A DNA stretch of 64,000 nucleotides, from positions 16,929,096-16,993,095 of the forward strand of contig NW_004624776.1 of NCBI RefSeq assembly GCF_000247695.1. Reading direction: 5' to 3'. The number at the start of each line of letters is the position of its first letter. The stretch's first letter is position 1. Shown here piece after piece: positions 33,085-44,617 of the stretch. Origin of the DNA: Heterocephalus glaber. Its lineage: Eukaryota; Chordata; Mammalia; Rodentia; Bathyergidae. Both the position numbers and the translations under genes were made by a program. The notes beneath the pieces are model-generated. The model searched no databases. It was not told the DNA's origin and worked only from the letters and a program-made list of their open reading frames with translations.

Positions 33085-33280
33085 CCTGCTGGGTATGATG
33101 GTGCATGCCTATAATCTGAGCATCCTGGGAGGCCTACGTAGGAGGATCACAAGTTCTATTCCTGCCTGGGCAATTTAGTGACTTTTTGAGACCCTATATC
33201 TAAATAAAAACCAAAGAGCTGGGTATGTAGTTCAGTGCAAAAGTCCTGGATTCAATCCCTAGTGCAGAAAAAAAAGCACC
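33085..33280 (+). mobile_element. B1-plus-ID dimeric SINE
   Basis: gctgggtatgatggtgcatg ... then gctgggtatgtagttcagtg ... ttcaatccctagtgcag. Confidence 0.75.
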
Positions 33281-33935
33281 TAAAAAAATCACAGAATATC
33301 AAAGGACAATCTCAAGAGTCAAAACAATCTTAAGAAGGAAAAACAAAGCTGGAAGCTGTGCGCTTCCTGTTTGTAAAGCCTAGTACAAAGGTTCAGTACC
33401 AAACAGTGTAGTGCTAGTATCAAGACCAGGATACAGGACCAATGGGAGAGAACAGAACCACAATGTATGTGGTCAAACAATCTCTGACAGGCGCCAAGGT
33501 CACACAATAGAAGGACAGCCTTTTTAACCACCAGTGCTAGGAAACTGGATATCCACATGCCGAAGGATTAGGCTGGATTCTCCCTCTACACACATACAAA
33601 AGCTAACTCAAAAAGGGGAAAAGACCTAAGTGTAAGATATAAAAGTAAGCTGCTCCTTGAAGGAAACACAGTGGAAACCCATCATGCCACTTGTTTAAGG
33701 GATTGTTTCTTGGCTATGATACCAAAAGCATATACAACAAAAGCAAAATAGACAGATGAGAGAATATCAAACTTCTGTACAGCAAAGGAAATAATCAAAG
33801 TCGATCAGCAGCCTATGGAATGGAAGAAAATCTTTGCACAGCTTATATCTGAGAAGGAGTTTATATACAGAGTATAAATAGAACTCATAAAATTCAACAA
33901 CAAAATAATCCAACTAAAAATGGGCAAAGGGTTTG

Positions 33936-35144
33936 AATTTGTTGATTAAAATTCAATGACTTTTAAAAATGAAGTGTATAGTACATTTACTTGAGTAATG
34001 AAAATAAGAAAAATGTATATATTTCCTTATTTGTATCTTTAACACCATCTATGATATTTTAAATTCTGCTGAGTATTAACTGTGCCTCTGCTCAGCAACT
34101 TATACCTGGCAGAGAAAAAGTGGACCTGGCCACTCCCGTTAGGGAATTTACAGCCCGTGGATGACTTTTTAACCTTAAACATTTATTATAAACAATTTCC
34201 ATGATGTCATATTTATAACACATTTTAAAGATCCAATAAAAATATCTGCACTTCTTACATTTTCTTCCTTTTATTGACTTCTTTACACTTTTGAATAAAC
34301 ATTATTTTGTTTAGAGAAAAGTAAAAAGGAAATCACATCACTGCTATTAGTACTATTACTCATTGCACCCTAGTTGCTACTAGGATTGTTTCTCAGAAAC
34401 TATGCCATCTCTGGAAGTTGTTATGTTAGGTGATCCAAGTCTTTGGGACTCCCGGGGGCAATGTAATCTCCCTTTAAGATTAGCTCAGCATGCCTGAGAC
34501 CAGCTCTCACCCCAAGGGCGACATAGGGCCTGCAATAACTACCAGTGTGATGCAGCTGTGGAGAACATAATTACAGTGGAATTATTTCCCTTTGGACTTT
34601 TATTTTATTTGTAATGTTTTGGACCCTAAATAATGTGATCAATCAGTGTGTATGTACTTCTTTGTCTGAATCTGATTATTTCTTTAAAATAAGTTATATT
34701 AGAGGGTATGGATATTTTGAAGGACTTGTTGAATGTTATGAAACATCCTGAAAGTGTCTACTACTTAACAGCCCCATGGGGGGCATTCAGTTTATAATGA
34801 GTGCTCAGTTCATCTCATCCTTGTTATCCTTGAGAATTATCATTTAAAACAAAATCATTGCTAATTTATAGGTTAGTTTGCATTTCTTCAATTATTTTTT
34901 TTTCTTTTCTTCAATTATTGATGAGGCTGCACATCTCACCACTATGTGAAAGAGGAAAATTTATAACCTCGTTTTGATCTCCTTGCTCCCACTCCTTAAA
35001 TTACTGAAGTATGGTTGTTGTCTCTCATTTTGGACTGAGACACTATCTCTGCTGAAAAATTCTCTGCTTTTCTCAGTCATCAAGTCCCAATTAATCAATA
35101 ATTCTTCAATACGCCCCCTTCCCTTAAGCTAGGAAGCCTATCAG
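33936..35144. other. IFT88 intron, unannotated
   Basis: AT-rich, no recognised repeat or exon. Confidence 0.6.
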
Positions 35145-35325
35145 TGTCCCTCCCCAACCCTGGTACAGGGGATTGAATCCACACCCTTCTCACTGAGCTA
35201 CATCTGGGGTCCTTTTACTTACTTTTATTTTGAGACAGGGTATTGCTAAGATATTAAATTGGGCTGAAACTTGTGATTCTCTTGCCTTAGCCTGAGTGCT
35301 GGAATTGCAGGACTGTGCACTAATT
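35145..35325 (-). mobile_element. B1-plus-ID dimer, antisense
   Basis: ggtacaggggattgaatcca (ID part) followed by gagacagggtattgctaaga ... gctggaattgcagg (B1 part). Confidence 0.65.
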
Positions 35326-36004
35326 AAAAAAAAATTTTTTTTGTCTCTTCCATCCTCCAAATTATATTTAATTTGGCATCTACTGAGATGAAACTAATAA
35401 AGAAGAGCTATTGTCATTCTATAAGAATGTGGAGATTTTTGTTTACATCTAGAAGCAAATGAACAGCACCTTTGAAATCTTTGGAATGAATCTATTATCT
35501 AATTTACTTTAAGGTACTCTGTAAGCCTAACTCAAAAATGACCTATCCTCTTGTTAGGAGGCAGCTGATCTTCCTTTGTTACTGTCCCTTTCCAAGATTT
35601 AGGGGCAGGATGCCATGATGCCCTCCCAATCCCACCATTTAAGAAAGTGATGGCCTCCTTGGCTCCTGCTGATACCATCCTCATGTAATTCTACAAGCAC
35701 TGCTGCTGGGACTGAGTCTAACTCAGAAAATTTCAGCTCATTCTTACACTGTTACAGCTGTGATTCTCAGTTTGACTCCACCCTGCAACTTTCCTCTTAT
35801 TGATTCAATTATATTATTACCAGCAAAACAGCTGACAGGGATAGATTAAAACTGGAAAAGCTGTCCCTGACAGCCACTGCAACAGGGGAGGGGGACTGCA
35901 GAGGGACTCAGTGAAGATGTAAAAAAAGGAGGCAACTGATCTACCATATTTTTATCATACTTGCATCTGAAATGCTATAAATGATACCCAGTATATAGAG
36001 GACA

Positions 36005-36135
36005 TGGGAGGAGCTGGGTGTGGTGGCTGAGGCAGGAGGTTTGCAGTGAGTTTGAGGGCAGCCTGAGCTACATAGTGAGTTCAAGGCCAGCATGAACTAC
36101 ATAGTGAGAGACTGTATCAAAAAAAGAAAAAAAGA
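36005..36135 (+). mobile_element. B1-type SINE
   Basis: gagctgggtgtggtggctga ... a duplicated ctacatagtgagttcaaggc motif ... A-rich tail. Confidence 0.7.
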
Positions 36136-36269
36136 GGATATGGAAGGAGAGGCTAAAAGGATACTGCTATTTACTGAACACCTACCGTAGTCAGGAACTG
36201 ACAAATGCTTACTTGTTGAAAAAGAGACAGAAAGGTAGAAAAGGAAAAAGGGAAGAGCCAATTGATAAA

Positions 36270-36415
36270 ATGTATTTGTGTGCATTTATGTGCATACACA
36301 GGTATATGTAAAATGTGCATGTGTGTATATGTATTTTACAGGTACATGTAACATCTATTTTAGATATATGCATGCACATATATATGTACATGTGTACATA
36401 TATGTCTTATCTATA
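36270..36415. repeat. Degenerate (TG/TA)n tract
   Basis: Imperfect tgtgca/tatatg repeats across about 145 bp; accounts for the open frames on both strands here. Confidence 0.8.
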
Positions 36416-37109
36416 AAATTTTTAGATTTGATTTTCTGTACTTTTAGTAATTTGTCTCTGACATACAAAAGAGGAGTTTTGCACTTTTTTTTTCACCCAT
36501 CAAAAAGTGTTAATTTTGATTAATTCACATACTCTTAGTTCTACCTGGGATCAAGGACACATTATTTGAAAGATGACTATGTGTTAAGGGGCATGAAGGA
36601 TGGATGGACAGACAGTGACCACTTAAGCAAAGAAAAGGTAAGTAGCTTGCAGCAAATTTAAATCCATGCCAGGTGCATCCTCAGCACAGAATTAAATACA
36701 CTGATCAATCTCACTGTGCCACTTTTAAATTTGTAGTTTAGAATCTAAGTCTTCAAAAATCAAATAAAATGAAGAACATCTCAAATGTTTTGACTAACAG
36801 CATTACTAGAATAAATATTCAGCTTTCCAAATCAGTAGTTTCAATAACCAAAAGTTATTTCTCTATATAATATCTAGTATTTTTATTTAAACTCTTTAGT
36901 AAGCCAGAGGTATATTCACTTCATGTACTTTCATGTATGCAGGGTTAGGAAAAGCACCAAGAATAACAAATTCAAGGTCAGGTGACAGCAGTGGCAAGAC
37001 ATAACACAGGTGTCAGGGTGGACTAGGATTTCAGCTGGGCTGTGTGCTTTGTCACACAGAAATCAGAGTGCTCACAGCACCCGTGAGTGCTTGCTATGTC
37101 AGGACCCTT

Positions 37110-37245
37110 TAAAAGCTTTCTCTGCATGAGCTCTTCTCCTCTCAGTAACCCTATCAGTAGGGCCTATTTTCACTCTCAATTCACTGTGAAACTGGGACAA
37201 GGACCCAGTTTCTTGCCTGAGCTTACTTAGAATGGGAAAAGTTGG
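37110..37245 (+). repeat. MIR-like SINE remnant
   Basis: cagtaaccctatcagtaggg, ttttcactctcaattcactg and cttgcctgagcttacttaga follow the MIR 3' half. Confidence 0.55.
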
Positions 37246-37559
37246 CAGATGGTCCAAGATGCTGACTACCAGGCTGTGGACCGATCCAGTGGCCTCCAAC
37301 ACAGAGCACAGGTGGAGGGCCAGAGGGAAGGGGCCGGGCTGTTGAAGACACGCTGCACACACTTGGTGTCAGGTGTGCTGACAGGCTTGGGGGTGGCTGG
37401 GTTGCGAACAGCTATGGTGGCTTTGAAATGAGCTCACTGACATGGGATCTTTACTCCTTGCTTCATCCCTCGACCAGACAGCCATGACCACTTCTTTGAT
37501 CACAAGGGTGATTCCTGGGGCCCACTTCTCATTGCCAAGAATGCTCATGGAGAATTTGG

Positions 37560-37795
37560 CTCAGAGCAGGGACTGGCAAATCAGTCTGTGGGCCTACCCT
37601 GGTGCACACATTTTTGCACATCCACATTCAAGCAAAGAAGAATATTTCATGATACATGAAAATTATGACATTCACATTTCAGTGTCCAAAAATTATGTGA
37701 CACACCCACATTTTGTTCACTTACATACTGTCTATAATTGCTCTCATGATACAAAGGCAAAAAGGAATTGTCTCAACAGAGAGACAGTGTGGTCC
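37560..37795 (-). mobile_element. hAT (Charlie/MER-type) DNA transposon
   Basis: Starts gcagggactggcaaatcagt, ends gagacagtgtgg, and contains cttacatactgtctataatt. This is the antisense arrangement of a common hAT MITE. Non-coding. Confidence 0.5.
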
Positions 37796-37974
37796 TTGTC
37801 CTCTCCTATCCACTCTCTGGCTCTTTACTGAGAAAGTGTGCCTACCCATGGCTTAGAGTCACTATATCAGATCAGGGACACTAGCAGGGCAGACTGGCAG
37901 AGTGTTCTAACGTGCAAATTTCCTTCCTCCCTCCTCCCCTTCCTTTCTATTCCTCCCTTGTCCTCTCTTCTTTT

Positions 37975-38155
37975 TCTGCAGTACTGGGATTGAACCCAGA
38001 GAGCACTGAGCCACATCCTTAGTCCTTTAGAAAATATTTTTTAAAAATTGGAGCCTGTGTCTTTCTAAGTTACTCAGGCTGGCCGTGATCCTCCTGCCTT
38101 AGCCTCTTGATTAGCTGGGACTACAGGAGTGTGCCACCACATCTGGCAGATTTCG
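37975..38155 (-). mobile_element. B1-plus-ID dimer, antisense
   Basis: cagtactgggattgaaccca (ID part) then ttactcaggctggccgtgat ... gctgggactacaggagtgtg (B1 part). Confidence 0.7.
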
Positions 38156-40439
38156 TCCGGATTCTAATCCTGAGAATATTTTGGTGATGGAGTGCTATAA
38201 ACTATCTTTAAAACTGACTGCTGAGAAGGCTTCCTTAGTGGTGCATACATGATGCAAGATGGTCAGACATCAGGGTGTCCAAAACTATGCTCTACTTCTT
38301 CGGGGTGAGGGATACTCAAGTTGACAAGAGTGACACTTGGAGCAGTGACAGCACCCAGCCTGGTCTTTCCAAGCTGTCTCCTGTCTGCATGCTCATCAGC
38401 TTTGAGTTTAGGGGTAGGTGCCTCCTTTGAGTGTCTTCTCCTTGACAGTAGGTCTTGTGTCTTCATCCCTTGTGAACACAGGGCATGACTTTTTTACTCT
38501 CTGTTTGCGACATTCTGAAGGCCCAGTGAAATCACAGAAAGGTATTTTAGCCAAAGAACCCACTTGCCCTTAGACTACAATCTTAAAACAATTTTAAAAA
38601 CTGGATTACAATGTACTCTATAAAAGACACATGCCTCAGAAAGTTGACTGTAAAGTGAATTTCTGTTCACTGAGTCATAGTATCCTGACTTTCATCATAA
38701 AATTATTTTCAGCATAAAACCAAGACATTTTCATAGGAAAAGTCTAGGCTTAAGGCATTATAAAAATCACACTCAAGAATGCAGAAAGCCATTAAAAATC
38801 ATACAGAGTAAACAAAAAGCAAATTTAAAATGAAGACTTAATAACCACTACTCAAGTCACAGAAAGCCACTATCATGCCAAGGTAGAAAATGCCACTCTG
38901 CAGGCACACTTGCATCTTGAGGACAGACACACATGAGAAGTAGATGTGTTCAGTGGACTTATTGGCCTTTTAACCACAGCCAACACAACAGACAAGAACA
39001 AGGTTTTCCCTGTCTCAGTTTATCCAAGGAGAACATAAACACTGTCAGTTATCATGACTGTGAAATTGCAGAATATAGCTCTCTTTTAGATGCTGACTTT
39101 CAGTGTGGCTTGATTTTTTTCTCCCTGGCTAGATTGATGTTTAGCTTTGAGTTGCTAAAACATGACCCTCAAACTTTGCTTTTAAAAGAGCAACGCATTT
39201 TTACTTCAAGTAGTTAAAGTAAGTTCACTTCATTTTAAGTTAATTCTGTAAACATAAAGTACTGAAAATCCTGGAATGGATAATGAAATTCTGAACCAAG
39301 TACTCTTCTTTCTAAGTAATGAGAGCAATCACTACATTTATGTAGCATCCAGAAAGGGCCCAGCGGCGTAGGGCCAGCTGCATGGGCTGCACCTATAATT
39401 TGTGTGCCACCTAAGTGAGGCTTTCCAAGGTGACACCCTTGAAGTGACAGCACCAGAACATGAGGCCACAGCTGAGTGGCTCAAGTCTGTCACACCCTGG
39501 GAATTTGGCCATGGTGATAAAAGTGGTATTGGCCTTTGCATGTATGCTTTGTTCCACTGATTCTTGGCACCATCTCACCAGTACTGGCAATACTTAAATG
39601 GGGAATGGGAAGGGATAAGGGACTACTCCCCACAGAGCACTGAGGATGCACCACTGTGAGGACAGAGATACAGTCACAGTAGGCTACATGGCCCCCTGAG
39701 AGTGTCCCCAAGGCAAAAGGAAGGAGAAAAGAGAGGGCAGCCACAGCCTGGTTCACCCAAACTTCCAAGCCAGGTCAGTCTTGGTGTGCCTGTGCTGGGG
39801 ACTAGAGAAAAGGAGGCCAAGAACATGAGTGCTGGGCAAGTGTGGGTGGAGCCAGCAGTGCCATCAACCAATGTCTCCACACCCAGTAGCAGGGGGAAGA
39901 GCCACATACCAGCGGTGTCAGGAAATCAGGAATAAAAGACAAATGGCGGGAGGGGAAATCAGCAAGCAAGAACCCCGGGAAGGACTGGTTCAGTGCCATT
40001 GAAACAAGCAACATGAAACCCTGCTGGAAATGCCTCAGCAGCACAGAGGGTCTGCTGGGAAATCCCCACACGTCAGGATATAGCTCACTTGGGCACCAGG
40101 ACTGGCTATTTGTGTTGGCCTGAAACAGGCTGGATGGGAGAAGGAAAAACTAATTAAAACTGAAGGAGTGGCAGTAGGGGGGCCCAGGCAAGAGGTGACT
40201 TTCAGCAGAAAGGCCTCTGCCCCCCACACAGGTGTCACAAGTCCAGTCTTCTGACCTATACCACCCTGGGGGAAGCCTTTGGTTTTAGTTCTAAGTTACC
40301 TCAGATTTATAGAGTACTCCAGGAAGGGCCACCAGGGAGGCTTTCCTAGGCCAGCCCTAGGAAAGTTAGAAAACATGCATGCATATCTAGGCCATGGCAG
40401 CCCTGCCAGCAGCATCAAAAAAATGTATACTTATCTTTC
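38156..40439. other. IFT88 intron with a GC-richer block
   Basis: 39330-40260 is clearly GC-richer than the rest of the intron and has several short open frames on both strands, but no protein similarity, splice structure or repeat family is recognised. Confidence 0.55.
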
Positions 40440-40560
40440 CAACTACAGTCTCATTTCCTTGGATGCAGGGACCATGACTTCCTCATCCCCAAGTCCCCAC
40501 ACTTAGCATGGTGTCTGGCATGCAGTATGCATCCAGCAAATGCTGTGAACGAATGGAAGT
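40440..40560 (+). repeat. L2 3'-end fragment
   Basis: ctcatttccttggatgcagg, gaccatgacttcctc, tagcatggtgtctggcatgc and tgctgtgaacgaatg follow the L2 terminus. Confidence 0.6.
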
Positions 40561-41344
40561 GAGACCTAAAATAAGAGCTGCATTTTTCTTTGTCCTTTTT
40601 CTAGGTCACTGACAGCCATCACAGAATGCAGCTATGCAGGTACATGGAGCTTAACAAGTGTGGATGGTGTTGTGTACAGATAGGAAGGAATGTATTTATG
40701 GATCCCAATTTAGCATTTATTTTTTCAATTAGCCTCTTTAAAACCGCCAATTTTTACTAACTTTAACTTATACTACCCATCTGAAGTATAGAAAGAAGGT
40801 AGATTTTTTTGGCTGATGGGAAAAAGGGTTGAAAACTTAGTAAAGCATCTTAATAAGAATGATTCTATGTGGAGTCAGAGAGTCAAGGACTTTAGAATCA
40901 CCTAAAGCCTACACGTGTACAGGGCTGGTCCAGATGGTATGCTGCCATGCTTGGGACTGAGATCTGAATCACGTTTTCTGATACCTAGATTATCACTGGG
41001 TCTACACCAAGTCAGACTAGAGCATTCTGTGAGACCATCCTACTTCTCATGGTACTTCCTTCAAATGGAAAATTTAAAAATGTAACAGAGTAAAACCTCA
41101 TTGGTATGTTCATCTATGATAATCTGTCTTATTTGATTAATGATTTAGTAGCAACAGCTATATTATTTAGAAATAAAATACGATACACTTAAAACATTCA
41201 TATACGTATCAGAACGACTGCTTGCCAAATTAGAATAAGCGAGGTTTTACTGTGTATAACACAAACATATGAAGGACACGTGGATCACTTCAAGATGTTT
41301 CTGGACATCACCCAGGCTAGGCTTGCAGGGCACGAAATACTTAC

Positions 41345-41411
41345 CACTACCAGCACTCCCCTCTCTTTTGCCACGGGAGGTCCCACTGCCATCTCTGCCC
41401 GACTTTATGCG
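41345..41411 (-). CDS. IFT88: IFT88 internal coding exon (basic Gly/Ser/Arg linker)
   Basis: This exon encodes RIKSGRDGSGTSRGKREGSA followed by GS, then the first base of a split Asp codon. It is a low-complexity basic linker in the IFT88 tail and follows directly on KEIREQ of the preceding exon. The acceptor is TTATTGCTCTAG and the donor GTAAGT. It enters in phase 0 and leaves in phase 1; 67 bp equals 22 codons plus one base. It lies alone between introns of 13.4 and 15.4 kb, so it is easily missed without the protein context. Confidence 0.95.
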
Positions 41412-41689
41412 CTAGAGCAATAAGAAAACAGATTTACAAAAGTAATCATTATTGTTTCAAAGCTGTCTCTAACTAAAGGTTGAATGCTAGAGCTAACATT
41501 ACTAGGTAATGCTTAGAACTAATTCATCATTATCTGACAGTTGATTCTTCAGGAAAAAAAAATGGAGTTGATCTGGAAGGAAAGGGTTCAAAGCCTACCA
41601 TCCAAGACTCTTACAAAATATATAAATAACATTTTCATTCAAAAATGATCACACAACTCAAAAATCAAACAGTATTTTCTTTCTTTCTT

Positions 41690-41782
41690 TTCTTTTCTTT
41701 TTTTTTTTGGTACCAGGGATCAAACTCGGGACCTTGTGCTTGCTTGGCAGGTGGCGGGACCACTGAGCTAAATCCCCAGCCC
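41690..41782 (-). mobile_element. ID-like SINE, antisense, upstream of a second copy
   Basis: Poly(T), ggtaccagggatcaaactcg ... gagctaaatccccagccc. Confidence 0.88.
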
Positions 41783-41804
41783 ATATGTTTTTATATTTTA
41801 TTTA

Positions 41805-41889
41805 TTTATTTTTTTGGTACTGGGGATTGAACTCGGGACCTTGCATTTATGAGGCAGGTGGCAGAACCACTGAGCTAAATCCCCGGCCC
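41805..41889 (-). mobile_element. ID-like SINE, antisense
   Basis: T/A tail, ggtactggggattgaactcg ... gctaaatccccggccc. The pair is bracketed by agtattttctt (41671-41681 and 41896-41906). It lies 0.4 kb from the IFT88 41.3 kb exon. Confidence 0.88.
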
Positions 41890-43141
41890 TCAAAGAGTAT
41901 TTTCTTGATGTGAAGCCTCAGGCCTGAAACATAATAGTCTAAGGGAGAGGTCAAAGAAATCTATAAAAAGTCCTGTCTTACTCCTAATCTATAATAGTTA
42001 GATCTATTTGAAGGTTAAAAAAAAAGGTAAATTGGCTTTTGAAATTCAACTTCTAAAATAAAAGCACTTCAAGAATCTCACAAAGTACCGACAATTTGTC
42101 CTACAGTTTACTTTCTTAGATGCAAACCCACCTTCAAAGCATAAGAAATATCTCCGAACTGTGGTATTTTTAGGTTTATTTCTACACTGTATGGTTCTTC
42201 TGTGTTGTGTCTGAGTGTTAGAATTTTAGGGTTAACAATGAATCTGCCTGGAAGGCGCACTGTCAAACTTTATATGTATAATGGTCGATTTACAGAGATA
42301 CAGGGTGGTTAGTGAATAGAGATAAACAGTTTGGGATAAATATTTGTAGTTGAGTTAAAACTTAATGTAGATGTGTTATTTAGATCATCAATAACATAGC
42401 TTAATATTTAGTTTAAAGGGAAAATTCTTATTACTGCAACCCTGAATATTTCCCAAACATTTATAAATTATCGAGTCATGGGTGAGGTTATTGACACTAG
42501 TCTTCTAGGAAGGAAAAAAATTCCTTTTGATAGTTCAAGGCTTATTTCTGTAAAATGAAATGCTGTATTCTCCTAAAACTGAGGACTTTCAAACATTATA
42601 TAAACACAGCCAAATTTTCCTATTAAAATGAAAAAATACCTCCCTTGAAACTTTCTCCTTGCTTTCATAGACAAAAGAAACTCTTAAAAAGATGTAACAA
42701 AATAGTTTAAACATCGATCATCTACCATCTCCCAGCCCCATCAATGCCCCAAGGCCCTCAAGCCACCCTCCTCCTCCCGCCCCTCCAACTCACCAAGAGA
42801 CATCTAAGCCCAGTGGCTTCCTAACCAACCCTTAGGGCACTGGAAAAATGCCAAGAGCACACTGATCCCAGGGCTCGCACCTATCAACACCTTCCCAGAG
42901 CTCCAGTAGGCTCGGCGTCCATGCCTGTGCTCCACATTTGTTGGGAGCAATGCTACATAATTCTAGGGAAAAATCATTTGATTAGGCCTAGTTCTTCCGC
43001 CTACAGGCCAGCTATGGCATTCTGACACATAACTGCATTTTGGCCTCGAGTCACAACTGAGACCTTAGTGATCCCATGATGCTGTGATGCTCCAGGGCAA
43101 GACCACACCTGCGGGAGACACCCTGGGAGGAACCAAATCTT

Positions 43142-44282
43142 TTTTTTTTTTTGTATTAAATTCTTTTATTGGTACATTGTAGGTATACAACACAANNNNN
43201 NNNNNNNNNNNNNNNNNNNNNNNNNNNNNNNNNNNNNNNNNNNNNNNNNNNNNNNNNNNNNNNNNNNNNNNNNNNNNNNNNNNNNNNNNNNNNNNNNNNN
43301 NNNNNNNNNNNNNNNNNNNNNNNNNNNNNNNNNNNNNNNNNNNNNNNNNNNNNNNNNNNNNNNNNNNNNNNNNNNNNNNNNNNNNNNNNNNNNNNNNNNN
43401 NNNNNNNNNNNNNNNNNNNNNNNNNNNNNNNNNNNNNNNNNNNNNNNNNNNNNNNNNNNNNNNNNNNNNNNNNNNNNNNNNNNNNNNNNNNNNNNNNNNN
43501 NNNNNNNNNNNNNNNNNNNNNNNNNNNNNNNNNNNNNNNNNNNNNNNNNNNNNNNNNNNNNNNNNNNNNNNNNNNNNNNNNNNNNNNNNNNNNNNNNNNN
43601 NNNNNNNNNNNNNNNNNNNNNNNNNNNNNNNNNNNNNNNNNNNNNNNNNNNNNNNNNNNNNNNNNNNNNNNNNNNNNNNNNNNNNNNNNNNNNNNNNNNN
43701 NNNNNNNNNNNNNNNNNNNNNNNNNNNNNNNNNNNNNNNNNNNNNNNNNNNNNNNNNNNNNNNNNNNNNNNNNNNNNNNNNNNNNNNNNNNNNNNNNNNN
43801 NNNNNNNNNNNNNNNNNNNNNNNNNNNNNNNNNNNNNNNNNNNNNNNNNNNNNNNNNNNNNNNNNNNNNNNNNNNNNNNNNNNNNNNNNNNNNNNNNNNN
43901 NNNNNNNNNNNNNNNNNNNNNNNNNNNNNNNNNNNNNNNNNNNNNNNNNNNNNNNNNNNNNNNNNNNNNNNNNNNNNNNNNNNNNNNNNNNNNNNNNNNN
44001 NNNNNNNNNNNNNNNNNNNNNNNNNNNNNNNNNNNNNNNNNNNNNNNNNNNNNNNNNNNNNNNNNNNNNNNNNNNNNNNNNNNNNNNNNNNNNNNNNNNN
44101 NNNNNNNNNNNNNNNNNNNNNNNNNNNNNNNNNNNNNNNNNNNNNAAAAAATGAGAAATTAGAGACATTTATAGCTAAGTGGATGCACATTGAGGCAATA
44201 CTCTTAAGTGAAATAAATAGGACACACTTGTGTAAATACCGAATAGTTTCTCTGGTGTGAGAAACTGAAAGTGTAAATAAGG
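43142..44282. mobile_element. L1 insertion with inverted right part, containing an assembly gap
   Basis: The left end is poly(T) followed by gtattaaattcttttattgg, an antisense L1 3' end. The right end (44146-44282) reads in the sense direction as the L1 ORF2 C-terminal region (taagtgaaataaatagg, accgaatagtttctc). Direct repeats accaaatctt flank it at 43132-43141 and 44283-44292. Opposite orientation at the two ends is the pattern left by twin-priming. The middle is unread. Confidence 0.6.
43196..44145. other. Assembly gap (950 N)
   Basis: A run of undetermined bases inside the L1 insertion in an IFT88 intron. The open frames that appear to cross it are artefacts of N. Its true length may differ from 950. 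Confidence 0.99.
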
Positions 44283-44617
44283 ACCAAATCTTCATCTGCA
44301 TAGTTCTTCATTGTTCTTAGATTTCCACTCCCCCCCAGCCTTTTGTTACACCTTGTTTATCCCAATGTGAAGTACTGAACTCTGCATTTCACTTGTTACA
44401 TCTATTTCCCCATGTACTGAATAAAAGGTGTGGTAAGCTGGGGGTTTTTGTCTTTGCTGCCCAGAGCAGCACTGATCAGACCCAAAGCTCAGCTTCTTCT
44501 CAGTCTCATTTTTCTACCTTTCCTGTAATTCACCGTGTGCTGCCGTGGCTCGCAGGAGACTAGGACTTACTGCAGAGGTTCTGGTAACGTCCCCTTCCCC
44601 TGTTCCCTACACACATT

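Larger units (their letters stand above)
31440..33935 (+). mobile_element. Old L1 (ORF1/ORF2 remnants) interrupted by SINEs
   Basis: 31440-32455 matches the L1 ORF1 region in order (gacaaagaattcaaaataat, ggctgaaaatttctctaggc, tccattataatcaaattgtc, agcaagagaaaaagg, accactagatcttccaag). 32755-33935 contains scattered ORF2 blocks such as gggattgtttcttggctatg and aaactaaaaatgggcaaagg-like text near 33910. Many stops and indels make it inactive. At least five SINEs are inserted into it. Confidence 0.78.
35326..37109. other. IFT88 intron, mostly unannotated
   Basis: Apart from the B1 at 36.0 kb and the TG/TA tract, nothing is recognised. Confidence 0.6.
40561..42932. other. IFT88 intron around the 41.3 kb exon
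   Basis: Contains the 67-bp exon and two SINEs; the remainder is unannotated AT-rich intron. Confidence 0.6.
42939..44611 (+). mobile_element. Solo ERVK/IAP-like LTR split by an L1 and the assembly gap
   Basis: It begins TGTTGGGAGCAATGC, the class II (IAP-like) LTR start, and ends TTCCCTACA. It is flanked by perfect 6-bp duplications cacatt at 42933-42938 and 44612-44617. A polyadenylation hexamer (gaataaaaggtg) sits in the right half, near 44420, followed by a C/T-rich U5-like region. Removing the L1 insert leaves about 530 bp of LTR. No gag/pol/env sequence is present. Confidence 0.78.

Noticed and set aside
36270..36415. Possible coding frame or regulatory array in a TG/TA-rich stretch
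   Set aside because: Low-complexity repeat with frames open on both strands; no other support.
43065..44301. Three 363-381-codon open frames on both strands
   Set aside because: They exist only because the 950 N contain no stop codons; the readable ends are L1 or LTR sequence.
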